A stretch of 64,000 nt of DNA from Pediococcus acidilactici (lineage in GTDB: Bacteria > Bacillota > Bacilli > Lactobacillales > Lactobacillaceae), in the NCBI GenBank assembly GCA_024970065.1, contig CP103908.1, positions 1,674,001 to 1,738,000 of the forward strand. The letters are read 5' to 3'. Below the pieces are notes generated by a model. That model made no database searches and was not told the origin of the DNA. It saw only the letters and a list, made by a program, of their open reading frames with translations. Below, one piece after another: positions 20,366 to 29,073 of the stretch. The stretch's first letter is position 1, and every line of letters starts with the position of its first letter. A program made the translations under genes and the position numbers.

Positions 20366-22189
20366 ATGTCATTTTCATTATTAAGTAGAAGACAAGATAT
20401 TGAACGTCTAAAAAATGAAACCCTCGACTTACTGACCATCGGCGGCGGAATTACTGGTGCAGGAGTAGCCATTCAGGCTAGCGCCATGGGCATGAACAAC
20501 GGACTAATTGAAATGCAAGATTTTGCGGAAGGAACCTCTTCGCGATCGACTAAATTAGTTCACGGAGGAATTCGCTACCTCAAGAACTTTGACGTTGAAG
20601 TAGTTTCCGACACCGTTAAGGAACGGGCGGTCGTCCAAGGGATTGCTCCCCACATCCCCCGGCCTGATCCAATGTTGTTACCAATTTACGACGAGCCGGG
20701 ATCCACTTTTAACATGTTCTCCGTCAAGGTTGCGATGAACCTATACGACCAACTAGCTGGAGTTACGGATCCTAAATACACTAATTACACGATTTCTAAG
20801 GAAGAGGTGCTCCAACGCGAACCCCAGCTTAACCCCGACAAATTGTTAGGTGGCGGTGTTTACCTAGATTACCGGAATAATGACGCCCGTCTTGTAATTG
20901 AAAACATCAAAAAAGCTCACGAAAACGGGGGCTTAATGGTTAGTCACGTAAAAGCCCAACACATTTTGCACGACGAAAATGGTAACGTCAACGGAGTCAA
21001 CGTAAAGGACCTCTTAACTGGCGAAGAATTCGATATTCACGCCCGTCTCGTAATTAACACCACCGGGCCGTGGTCCGACTTTATCCGCGAAATGGACGAC
21101 CACCTCGAAGTAACTCCACAAATGCGGCCTACTAAGGGGGTTCATTTAGTAGTCGATCGTTCTCGACTCAACGTTCCCCAACCAACCTACTTTGACTCTG
21201 GGCAACAAGACGGCCGGATGGTCTTTGCGATTCCACGGGAAGGTAAAACATACTTTGGAACCACCGATACCGACTATCAGGGCGACTTCCTTCACCCGCG
21301 GGTTGAACAGGCTGATGTGGATTACCTATTGAAAACAATTAACGAACGTTATCCAGAAGCAGAGATTACCATTGATGATGTAGAAGCTAGCTGGGCAGGG
21401 TTACGACCATTGATTGCTTCTAACGGCAGCTCAGATTACAACGGCGGTAATTCTGGTAAGATCACCGCCCAAAGCTTTGACGAAGTAATTGCAATCGTGG
21501 ATAAATACGAAAAGCAGTTGGTTAGTCGTGAAGACGTGGAAGACGTACTTAATCACTTAGAAAGCACCCTTTCCGAAAATAAACCGAACCCTTCTGCGGT
21601 TTCTCGGGGAAGCTCGCTAGATGTGGCTCAAGATGGCTTGATTACCCTTGCTGGTGGTAAGATCACCGATTATCGGAAGATGGCTGCTGGCGCGATTGCC
21701 TTAATCGCTAAACTGCTTAAGCAACGTTTCAACCGGAACTTCAATTCGATCGACTCCAAACACCTCCAAGTTTCTGGTGGGGATATTGATCCGCAAAACG
21801 TGGACGCCACCTTGTCATTCTTTGCTAAACAAGGTATCGAAAGCGGTCTTTCCAAACCCGAAGCGGAGAAGATTGCCAACCTCTTCGGATCCAACGCGGC
21901 ACGGGTCTTTAGTCAAATTGGTCGTTTGCCGGCTGCACCTGGCTTAAGCCTTGCAGAAACCATCAGTCTGCACTACTCGATGGAAGAAGAAATGACCTTG
22001 ACTCCCGTAGATTACTTGCTCCGGCGGACTAACCACCTCCTCTTCCACCACGACGCCATCGCCGACCTCCAACAAGGAGTGGTTGACGAAATGGCCCGCT
22101 ACTTCAACTGGAGTGCGGAACAAAAACAACAATATAGTCAAGAACTTCAAGACGTAATCGCTGAAGCCCACCTAGATTATCTGAGATAG
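20366..22189 (+). CDS. glpO: Alpha-glycerophosphate oxidase
   Basis: 607 residues, an FAD enzyme oxidising glycerol-3-phosphate to dihydroxyacetone phosphate. N-terminal FAD fingerprint DLLTIGGGITGAGVAIQASAMG (17-38), the EGTSSRSTKLVHGGIRYL segment (about 54-72), and the ASWAGLRPL and GGKITDYRKMA motifs. The length and the insert around residues 380-420 (region with ENKPNPSAVSRGSS) fit the O2-dependent GlpO of lactic acid bacteria, which produces hydrogen peroxide, rather than the respiratory GlpD. Starts 19 bases after glpK. Confidence 0.93.
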   Translation: MSFSLLSRRQDIERLKNETLDLLTIGGGITGAGVAIQASAMGMNNGLIEMQDFAEGTSSRSTKLVHGGIRYLKNFDVEVVSDTVKERAVVQGIAPHIPRPDPMLLPIYDEPGSTFNMFSVKVAMNLYDQLAGVTDPKYTNYTISKEEVLQREPQLNPDKLLGGGVYLDYRNNDARLVIENIKKAHENGGLMVSHVKAQHILHDENGNVNGVNVKDLLTGEEFDIHARLVINTTGPWSDFIREMDDHLEVTPQMRPTKGVHLVVDRSRLNVPQPTYFDSGQQDGRMVFAIPREGKTYFGTTDTDYQGDFLHPRVEQADVDYLLKTINERYPEAEITIDDVEASWAGLRPLIASNGSSDYNGGNSGKITAQSFDEVIAIVDKYEKQLVSREDVEDVLNHLESTLSENKPNPSAVSRGSSLDVAQDGLITLAGGKITDYRKMAAGAIALIAKLLKQRFNRNFNSIDSKHLQVSGGDIDPQNVDATLSFFAKQGIESGLSKPEAEKIANLFGSNAARVFSQIGRLPAAPGLSLAETISLHYSMEEEMTLTPVDYLLRRTNHLLFHHDAIADLQQGVVDEMARYFNWSAEQKQQYSQELQDVIAEAHLDYLR

Positions 22190-22203
22190 GAGTAAGTTTA
22201 GAT

Positions 22204-22923
22204 ATGGAAACTAGTTTATGGATGCAGTTAGTCGGCGAATTTGTCGGCACGTTCATCTTAATTTTACTTGGGGACGGTGTGGTTGCTGGTGTAACCCTGA
22301 AAAAATCCAAAGCAGAGGGTGCGGGCTGGATCGCAATCTCACTTGGCTGGGGATTGGCAGTTACCTTAGGGGTGTATACCTCCGCCTTTCTAAGCCCAGC
22401 CCACTTGAACCCGGCCGTGACCCTGGGAATGGCAATGGCTGGCAAATTTGCCTGGGCCAACGTGATTCCTTACTGCATTGCCCAAACTCTGGGCGGAATC
22501 CTCGGCGGGGTATGTGTTTGGATCCATTACTATCCCCACTGGCAAGCCACTAAGGATGCCGATGCCATTCGGGGAATCTTTGCCACCGGACCGGCGATTC
22601 GTAATTACGCGATGAACTTCATCAGTGAAGTAATCGGAACTTTTGTTTTGGTATTCGCCCTGTTAGCTTTCACCCGGGGCAACTTCACCGATGGTTTGAA
22701 TCCGATCGTGGTCGGCATTTTAATCACCGCCATTGGATTATCCCTTGGAGGGACGACCGGTTACGCAATTAACCCGGCACGGGATTTAGGTCCGCGGATC
22801 GCCCACGCCATTCTTCCAATCGCCAATAAGGGCAATTCCGACTGGGCGTATAGTTGGGTTCCTGTATTTGGTCCGATGGTCGGCGGCGCATTAGGTGCCT
22901 TGTTATTTAACGTGTTACCGTAG
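22204..22923 (+). CDS. glpF: Glycerol uptake facilitator
   Basis: 239 residues, aquaporin family. Six membrane segments and two half-helices carrying NPA boxes: HLNPAVTLGMAM and AINPARDLGPRI; the Asp after NPAR is the mark of aquaglyceroporins. Lets glycerol diffuse in for GlpK. Starts 14 bases after glpO, last gene of the operon. Confidence 0.95.
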   Translation: METSLWMQLVGEFVGTFILILLGDGVVAGVTLKKSKAEGAGWIAISLGWGLAVTLGVYTSAFLSPAHLNPAVTLGMAMAGKFAWANVIPYCIAQTLGGILGGVCVWIHYYPHWQATKDADAIRGIFATGPAIRNYAMNFISEVIGTFVLVFALLAFTRGNFTDGLNPIVVGILITAIGLSLGGTTGYAINPARDLGPRIAHAILPIANKGNSDWAYSWVPVFGPMVGGALGALLFNVLP

Positions 22924-23005
22924 TTCACAACTGCGCATTCATTAAAACGTATGCGAACAAACTAAGAAATTTTTTCACAGATGAATATTTTTCCGAAAAT
23001 TATTT

Positions 23006-23142
23006 TGGCGCGTTGACTTTAATAGCGCCCAAAATCAGTTTATTTCGTCTAACCCGAAATCGATTGTTGTGCCTAATTCAGGCATAATGGTCGATTTTTA
23101 GTTAATACTCACAAGCTCTCCCGTTTTTGTCTCCCACTCTTT
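23006..23142. repeat. Intergenic palindromic repeat, second subfamily, copy 2
   Basis: Hairpin AAATCGATTGTTGTGCC / GGCATAATGGTCGATTT followed by TAGTTAATACTCACAAGCTCTCCC...TCCCACTCTTTTT. It lies immediately 3' of glpF and likely serves as its terminator. With the promoter below it accounts for the 389-base gap. Confidence 0.6.
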
Positions 23143-23185
23143 TTCACGTCCTTATTCACAACTAATTTACTAACCGTCCGAAAAA

Positions 23186-23218
23186 TTGATACACAAACTA
23201 TTTTACAGCGTTTATAAT
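23186..23218 (+). promoter_or_regulatory. Promoter of A2, shared block with A3
   Basis: GATACACAAAC...CGTTTATAAT with TATAAT at 23213-23218 and TACACA 17 bases upstream. The same block (GATACGCATAC...CGTTTATAAT) lies before A3, so the two type I copies keep a common promoter. Confidence 0.55.
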
Positions 23219-23312
23219 CAATGGTAGGGCAGAAGCGTTTAAGAGTAAAAACACTGTTTAATTCACAGCGTTGTTCTTTATTCTAAAAGCGCCCAAAAAC
23301 GGAGGACTATGT

Positions 23313-24056
23313 ATGCAAATTGAACCTAACGTCGTTATCAGTCAGTTTTTCACTCATATGGAAGATCTGCTTCATCATGCAGATACTAGTAACGTAGATA
23401 TTCCAAATAAGGTAGCGGAACAAACCCGTTCTTTGGCTCGTTTTAACGTTCCGTACTACGTATTGACTAACGATTCCACCCAGGAACCCATTGATAACCT
23501 CCACGTGGTTAATGTTAACTTGGATAAAATATATCAAAGCTATCCAGAGATGACTCTTTACTTCTATCGAATTTTTATGACTTTTTATTTTTTACAGGCT
23601 CATCCTGAAATCGAAAAAGCAGTCCTAACTGACGCAACCGACGTCACTATGCTAAACTACCCGTTCGACGAAATTAAACCCGATACGCTATACATGGGTG
23701 ACGAAACCGCATTTCTATTTGAAACTGAAATTATTCTTAACAATGAAGGACCCCAGTATTTGCAAGACTTTTTCTTGAGAAACGGTAACCTGTTGCCTAC
23801 CTTAAATTTAGGGGTAATGGCCGGAACCCGGACAGTCCTAATGGAATATCTTGGGATGATGGTCAAACTAATTACCGAAGCCAAATTAAAATTCAAACAA
23901 GGCGACGAACGCTACCGGCTTGGAACATTTGAAATGGCAATTTCTAATTACGTGGCTTACGAATATTTCCAAGATCGTTTGATTCATGGTCGCAAAGTAA
24001 CTAGCTTTTTCTCTGGCTTTCAACCTCACAGTAGTGCCTGGTTTAAGCATAAATAA
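23313..24056 (+). CDS. Family A protein 2 (type I): GT-A-like transferase
   Basis: 247 residues from ATG 23313, seven bases after GGAGG; an in-frame ATG 14 codons earlier has no ribosome site. Type I features: LKxF/ARFNVPYYVLTN, LTDATDVTMLNYPF, LYMGDETAFLFE, LLPTLNLGVMAGTR, FEMAISNYVAY, DRLIHGRKVTSFFSGFQ and the SSAWFKHK end. All putative catalytic residues are kept. Partner B2 lies 18 bases downstream but is frameshifted, so this A may now work without its own partner or with another type I B. Confidence 0.72.
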   Translation: MQIEPNVVISQFFTHMEDLLHHADTSNVDIPNKVAEQTRSLARFNVPYYVLTNDSTQEPIDNLHVVNVNLDKIYQSYPEMTLYFYRIFMTFYFLQAHPEIEKAVLTDATDVTMLNYPFDEIKPDTLYMGDETAFLFETEIILNNEGPQYLQDFFLRNGNLLPTLNLGVMAGTRTVLMEYLGMMVKLITEAKLKFKQGDERYRLGTFEMAISNYVAYEYFQDRLIHGRKVTSFFSGFQPHSSAWFKHK

Positions 24057-24074
24057 ACAAGGGAGCTCAATTGA

Positions 24075-24934
24075 ATGTTAAATAAAAGACAAGTTTATCA
24101 ACTATTACGTGACCGAGTGTGGGTTCTACAATATTTTGAAAAAAATATGTTACATCCCATATTTATCAGCACTATACCTAAAACTGCTTTTTTAAGTTTT
24201 ATATTTAGAAAAAACGGGCGTATAGAAATCCCCACAGATATATCATTTGTCCCTAATGGGTACAGTGGATGGAATTTTGACGAAGCAAATCAAGAAATCC
24301 TGTTTACTAACGAAAACGGCAATCCAATATTTCGTACAAGCTTGCCTAAGGAACTACCTTACGGAATTACAGCACTAAAAAGGGCAGCTACTCCCTCTGA
24401 TGATTCTATATATTTTTATGTTAGCTATTTTCACCTTAGTAGTTCGTATGTTTCAGAACAATTTTTGGGGGCACTAAGGCTTTTTTCTTACCTCGCTCAG
24501 TTTACACAAGCGATTTTTATAATACTTTGCGTTGGACTGGTTTTAACACTAATTTAGTTGACCACGAAGACAGCCAGGTAGCCATGTTTACGGAAATTTA
24601 CGAATACCTTGCGTATCATCCCCAAATTGCACAAGTGATCTTTTCTCGAACCAACCAACCAGTCGTGCAACTTCCAAAAAGGCAACAACTTTTATTTAGT
24701 CTTGAAGGCAATCAACCTTCATTAGTTTATTTTTCGGGAACCCGGGCGGCCATTATGGAATTACTGGCGTTGGTAATCACTGAAAACAATCTGCGTTTAT
24801 ATAACGATGTCGACCAACGTAGTGAAACAGAAATGCTACAAGACGTTATCACTACCTGCTTTGCGGGACGCTATGAAGTAAGCGACTCATTTCCAGAAGC
24901 AGCTTCACTTTGGGAGATTTTACTGAATTTTTAA
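24075..24934 (+). pseudogene. Family B gene 2 (type I), broken by a one-base frameshift
   Basis: Frame 1 runs from ATG 24075 and matches family B up to SEQFLG near 24470; a second frame (from about 24475, visible as LRWTGFNTNLVDHED...) matches the rest up to stop 24934. Adding a single G to the run GGGGG at 24467-24471 restores one continuous frame reading FLGGTKAFFLPRSVYTSDFYNTLRWTGF, exactly as expected from B3 and B7. The break leaves a 160-residue product with the N-terminal module only. Either a recent mutation or a sequencing error at a short homopolymer. The C-terminal tail is also slightly longer than in B3. Confidence 0.8.
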
Positions 24935-24974
24935 AAAATTACCTAATACTAATATCTTCGCAATCCCTAAAAAA

Positions 24975-25007
24975 GTGATACGCATACATTTCGATAACGT
25001 TTATAAT
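24975..25007 (+). promoter_or_regulatory. Promoter of A3
   Basis: GTGATACGCATAC...ACGTTTATAAT with TATAAT at 25002-25007, matching the block before A2. The leader is about 65 bases long, ending in AAAGGAG before ATG 25077. Confidence 0.55.
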
Positions 25008-25076
25008 AAAAGAGGTTCATGATTATCGCTAACAACTATTCTTAATAATATATCTAGTACAGTAAAGGAGTTTCAA

Positions 25077-25820
25077 ATGAAGGTTGAACCTAACATCGTG
25101 ATTAGTGAATTCATCACTAAAATGGAAGACGTGTTGTATCACACAGATACCACCAATGTTGATATTCCAAGTAAAGTTGTCAAACAAGCCAACTCACTAA
25201 AACAATTTCAAGTACCATATTACGTACTAACTAATGAACCTAGTCAAGAAAAAAACGATAACTTAAGTATCGTCAACGTTGATTTGAAAAAAATTTACAG
25301 TAACTATCCCGACATGACCTTATATTTTTGTCGAATATTTATGGCCTTTTATTTTCTGCAAGCCCATCCCGAAATCGAAAAAGCTGCCTTAACGGATGCG
25401 ACCGACGTCACCATGTTAAATTATCCGTTTGAACAAGTTAAACCCGGTATTTTATATATGGGAGACGAAACCAATTTCGTATTTGTTAATCAATTAGTGA
25501 TGGATAGAGATAATCCCGAATACATGACCAAGTTCTTTCTCGAAAATGGTAACTTGTTGCCAACCTTAAATTTAGGCGTCATGGTTGGTACGCGAGCTAC
25601 TTTAATTGAATACTTAGGCATCATGGTCAATTTACTAACTGAAGCAAAACTAAAGTTTAAGCAAGGTAATACGGAATACCACTTAGGAAAGTACGAAATG
25701 GGCATTTCCAATTATGTTGCGTATAAATATTTCAGTGATCGTTTAATTCACGGTCGGAAAGTTAGCACCATTTTTAGTGGTTATCAAGAGCATAGTAGTG
25801 CATGGTTCAAACATAAGTAA
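25077..25820 (+). CDS. Family A protein 3 (type I): GT-A-like transferase
   Basis: 247 residues; I use it as the reference for the family. N-terminal Rossmann-like half with FQVPYYVLTN (45-53), predicted metal/nucleotide site LTDATDV (Asp107 and Asp110) leading into NYPF (115-118), LYMGDE (126-131), NLGVMVGTR (165-173), the helix LIEYLGIMVNLLTEA, Glu207 in EMGISNYVAY, HGR (225-227) and SSAWFKHK (240-247). The DxxD-V...PF layout and the later N-x-G...GT and HG...W pattern are those of GT-A glycosyltransferases. No membrane helix. A cysteine replaces Tyr in YFCRIFMAF. B3 starts 16 bases after it. Confidence 0.75.
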   Translation: MKVEPNIVISEFITKMEDVLYHTDTTNVDIPSKVVKQANSLKQFQVPYYVLTNEPSQEKNDNLSIVNVDLKKIYSNYPDMTLYFCRIFMAFYFLQAHPEIEKAALTDATDVTMLNYPFEQVKPGILYMGDETNFVFVNQLVMDRDNPEYMTKFFLENGNLLPTLNLGVMVGTRATLIEYLGIMVNLLTEAKLKFKQGNTEYHLGKYEMGISNYVAYKYFSDRLIHGRKVSTIFSGYQEHSSAWFKHK

Positions 25821-25836
25821 AGGATGACAGTCGATA

Positions 25837-26676
25837 ATGAATAAACAACAAGTTTTTAACTTAATAGGTAATCGGATTTGGATTTACCAAAGCATCAACA
25901 AATCCCATCCTAACCCGACGCTATTTGTCTTAGCAGGTGACGAAGAAGCCTCTAAATCCTTTCTCAGCATTCGCTTTCACAAGGACGGGCATGTTTCTGC
26001 AGCCACAAAAGTAGGATTTTTTCCCAACGAATTTGCCAAATGGGATTTCAACGAAAATACCCAAGAACTTATCTTCATTAATCAAGCTGACCAAACAAAA
26101 ATACATGCCACGCTTCCTTATGCATCTTCTTATGGGGTTATTACGATTAGCTTAAAAAATGAACCTGCTGATTCAGACCAAGAAAACCAGTTTGTTAATG
26201 ATCCCCACTATGATCATTTAGAAATTTCTAAACGAACTTTAGGCGGTGAGAAAGTTTTCATCACTCCTCAGGAGTCCTTTGATTATTTCTTGCGTTATGA
26301 CATGCGCTGGCTCGGCTTTAATATTAAGTTAATTGATCCCGCAACTTCTTTAACCGAATTTTTCAGTGGCGCTTATAATTATCTGGTTACCCACCCACAT
26401 TTAAAGGAAATTGTAATTTCGCAAAAGAGTAAGTTAATTACCGAACTACCCCAAACACAACATTTATTATTTTTAAACAATCAGGGAGCCCCTTCATTCG
26501 AATACCTCTCCGGAGAGCGATCGGCAATAATGGAGCTTCTCATCATGATTTTGTCTGAGAATAATTTACGGTTGTTTGATGATAACGATCAACGAGATGA
26601 ATTAGCTATGTTGCAAGATATTCTAACTAGTCATTTCCAAGGGCGGTATGAATTAAAAAATTTACCAGAGTTTTAA
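25837..26676 (+). CDS. Family B protein 3 (type I)
   Basis: 279 residues. N-terminal module (about 1-95) with IGNRIWIYQ, LSIRFHKDGHVSAATKVGFFPNEFAKWDFNENTQELIF; linker; then LGGEKVFITP and the degenerate A-like domain from about 165: YDMRWLGFNIKLID...YNYLVTHPHLKEIVISQKSKLITELPQTQHLLFLNN...FEYLSGERSAIMELLIMILSENNLRL. The position of A's DATD reads QKSK, so no metal site. Ends GRYELKNLPEF, the family's typical tail. Cotranscribed with A3. Confidence 0.75.
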   Translation: MNKQQVFNLIGNRIWIYQSINKSHPNPTLFVLAGDEEASKSFLSIRFHKDGHVSAATKVGFFPNEFAKWDFNENTQELIFINQADQTKIHATLPYASSYGVITISLKNEPADSDQENQFVNDPHYDHLEISKRTLGGEKVFITPQESFDYFLRYDMRWLGFNIKLIDPATSLTEFFSGAYNYLVTHPHLKEIVISQKSKLITELPQTQHLLFLNNQGAPSFEYLSGERSAIMELLIMILSENNLRLFDDNDQRDELAMLQDILTSHFQGRYELKNLPEF

Positions 26677-26752
26677 ATAATCGTGTAGCAATCATCATTT
26701 TTAATTTCATAGCATGAAAATTAAATTTCAATATATTAATGGAGGTACCCAA

Positions 26753-27487
26753 GTGCAAGTTGAACCTGACGTAGTTATTACTGAATTTATTACTAATATG
26801 GACAATATTTATCATGATTATGATAATACGAATATAGACATAGCTGCACACGTAAAAGAACAAGCTGCATCACTAGCAGAACATGACGTTCCTTTTTACG
26901 TTTTAACTGATGATCCACAGCAAGTGGCCGATAAGGGGAGCTTTCACATCACTCACATAGATTCTTTTAACCACTATCCTGACTTATCTATTTTTTTCTA
27001 CAGACTTCTAATGGCCTACGACTTTTTACAAGACCATCCGGAAATTGAAAAAGCCGCGTTAACAGATGCTAATGATGTAACTATGTTAAATTATCCATTT
27101 GACAAGATCCAAGAGAACACTTTGTACATGTGTACCGAATGGGAACTTTTAGGCGATATTGGGATAATAAACTCTAACGATTCTCCGTACTTCATAAAAA
27201 AATTTATTGCTGAACACCAAATGTTACCAATTATTAACCCTGGCCTTATAGTTGGTACTCGCGCGATTTTGATAGAATTTCTAGGGATTTTTCTTAAACT
27301 CATTACTGAAAGTTCATTAAAATATCAACAAGGAGACGAATCTTCACGATTAGGAGATTTTGATATGGAGCTTAATAATTATGTAGCTTACCGCTACTTT
27401 AGAGATCGCTTAGTTTATGGTCGAGAGGTCACTACTATTTTTCAAGGATTTCAGTCTACAAGTAGTGCTTGGTTTAAGCATAAATAA
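26753..27487 (+). CDS. Family A protein 4 (type II): GT-A-like transferase
   Basis: 244 residues from GTG 26753, seven bases after GGAGG; the upstream ATG at 26714 is unlikely. Type II signature: EW.LLGD..II after the LYM segment (LYMCTEWELLGDIGII), and LPIINPGLIVGTR. The usual GDE is CTE here, the only copy with that change. LTDANDVTMLNYPF keeps both Asp. FDMELNNYVAY and the SSAWFKHK end are intact; HGR reads YGR. It begins 76 bases after B3 without the conserved promoter block, so it may be read through from pair 3. Confidence 0.72.
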   Translation: MQVEPDVVITEFITNMDNIYHDYDNTNIDIAAHVKEQAASLAEHDVPFYVLTDDPQQVADKGSFHITHIDSFNHYPDLSIFFYRLLMAYDFLQDHPEIEKAALTDANDVTMLNYPFDKIQENTLYMCTEWELLGDIGIINSNDSPYFIKKFIAEHQMLPIINPGLIVGTRAILIEFLGIFLKLITESSLKYQQGDESSRLGDFDMELNNYVAYRYFRDRLVYGREVTTIFQGFQSTSSAWFKHK

Positions 27488-27501
27488 GGAGTTTTACTAC
27501 T

Positions 27502-28353
27502 ATGTTAAATAAAGACGATGTAAAAAAAATCATTTGTAATCGACTATGGATTTTTAATTTTGTTTCTAAGGAACATCCTTACGCTACTTATCCAACAAGA
27601 CTAGCTTTAAACTCTAATCCTGACGATAAGTACAATTATCTCACCATTAAATTTGATGAAAATGGAAAAATTAAATTCCCCACTAAATTGGGCTTCATTC
27701 CGCCAGATTATTACAAGTGGGACTTTGACGAAGATCAACAGGAAATTGTGATTATTAGCAAGGATGGTCAATCAGAGAAAAGAACTCAACTCCCCCAAAA
27801 AGATTTCTTTTACAATGCTGACACTCTTGTGTTTAAACAAGATGATCCGAGTGACCAAAGTACCAGTTTCCTTTTAAACTTCCCACATTACGACGCGTTT
27901 CGAATTTGCCAGCAAGATATGAATGAACGGGCTATGGTATTTGTTCCCCAAGCATTCTTTAACATAGATATTACGCAGTATTGTACTAGACGCGGATTTA
28001 CCATTTATTCAGTTGACCATCAAGATGAACTTACCGATTTTCTTCAGGAAATTTTAGAGTATTTAATGGACCACCCTCATTTAAATACTGTAATAATTTC
28101 CCGTAATCCATCACCGGAGATGGAATTTAACTTTCCTAGTGGGCTCGACCACGTACTTTTATCTAATCCTGATGAAGCATCTCCTTTTAACTACTGTGCA
28201 GGCGAACGTTCTGTAATGGTTGAATTATTAATTATGTTAGTTACCGAGAATAATAAGCTTCAATTAAATCCGGAAGATAATCGTTCTGTAGACATACTGT
28301 TCGCTCAGCTTCTAGAAACCAAGTTTGCTGGTCGAATCGAGTATATCCAATAA
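27502..28353 (+). CDS. Family B protein 4 (type II)
   Basis: 283 residues. Type II traits: IPPDYYKWDFDEDQQEIVII, a NFPHYDAFRI segment, CTRRGFTIYSVDH and NYCAGERSVMVELLIMLVTENN. The A-like half aligns at YLMDHPHLNTVIISRNPSPEMEF, where DATD is RNPS. Starts 14 bases after A4. Followed by a small hairpin terminator (AAAGCATCC...GGATGTTTTTT, 28356-28408). Confidence 0.75.
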   Translation: MLNKDDVKKIICNRLWIFNFVSKEHPYATYPTRLALNSNPDDKYNYLTIKFDENGKIKFPTKLGFIPPDYYKWDFDEDQQEIVIISKDGQSEKRTQLPQKDFFYNADTLVFKQDDPSDQSTSFLLNFPHYDAFRICQQDMNERAMVFVPQAFFNIDITQYCTRRGFTIYSVDHQDELTDFLQEILEYLMDHPHLNTVIISRNPSPEMEFNFPSGLDHVLLSNPDEASPFNYCAGERSVMVELLIMLVTENNKLQLNPEDNRSVDILFAQLLETKFAGRIEYIQ

Positions 28354-28410
28354 ATAAAAGCATCCCCAACTCACTTCATAAAATTGAAGTAAATTAAGGA
28401 TGTTTTTTAA

Positions 28411-28790
28411 TTATGATTTAAAAACCACCCGATCAACTCGTTCGTTGGTTACCACTTTCTTAGTTTGTGGTTGTGGATTTTCAAAATTATGGTTAGCCAA
28501 AATTAACTTAATCGCGGCAACATCCTCAGAAGTAATCGTTCTTTGGGAGTAGGTATTATAATCGTCATCGGCTAATAAAACTGCGTTCGTCACGTCATCG
28601 TAAATACCTAATGTATAGCCGTCCGGCATCCCATAATACTGCCCGTTAGAAATATGATTGAGTCCCAAACTATGACCTAGCACATGCCGCATAGTAATAA
28701 ATAAGGCATTAGTTGCGTAGTTTTCTTGGGATCAAGCGCATACCCGACCAGACTATTGTCAATCATCTTTGCCAAATTTAACTCCTGTAT
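28411..28790 (-). pseudogene. Relic of the LRR metalloprotease (C-terminal part)
   Basis: Minus-strand fragment whose 93 in-frame residues match the end of the intact protease at 40703: RHVLGHSLGLNHISNGQYYGMPDGYTLGIYDDVTNAV...ANHNFENPQPQTKKVV. Similarity continues upstream (ENYATNALFIT), then shifts frame near 28720 (SLVGYALDPK matches DLVNHALDTND) and fades by about 28790. The catalytic Glu of HExxH is Val here and the last zinc-motif spacer residue differs, so even the remaining piece could not be active. It lies between pair 4 (type II) and B5 (type III). Confidence 0.85.
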
Positions 28791-28897
28791 CGTAACTAAG
28801 CAAAAAATATTTCTCAAAAAAACTTTTATTTTGCTTAATAGCTACCCATTATTTTCCAGAAGAATACCATATTCCGTGGACACGACGAAGGATAACC

Positions 28898-28925
28898 ATT
28901 ATACTAAACGTGGTATAACTTTTAC
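28898..28925 (+). promoter_or_regulatory. Remnant of the array promoter block before B5
   Basis: TTATACTAAACGTGGTATAACTTTTACC resembles the block before A7, A8 and A9. No A gene follows; B5 starts about 150 bases later. It may be the promoter of a lost A gene now driving B5. The rest of 28791-29073 shows nothing clear. Confidence 0.4.
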
Positions 28926-29073
28926 CGTAGTTATAATTTCCCCAGGGAGCGGTTAAGGGACTTGAATGCAACCCGAAGCTGATGTTTTGCTATATATTTA
29001 ACTTTTAGCAATTACTTTACGATAGCTAGTAACTTTGAATAACTGTCAATCACCGTCATAAGGAGTACACAAA

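Noticed and set aside
24075-24934. Programmed frameshift in B2
   Set aside because: No slippery heptamer or downstream structure seen, and no other B copy uses one; simple mutation or error is more likely.
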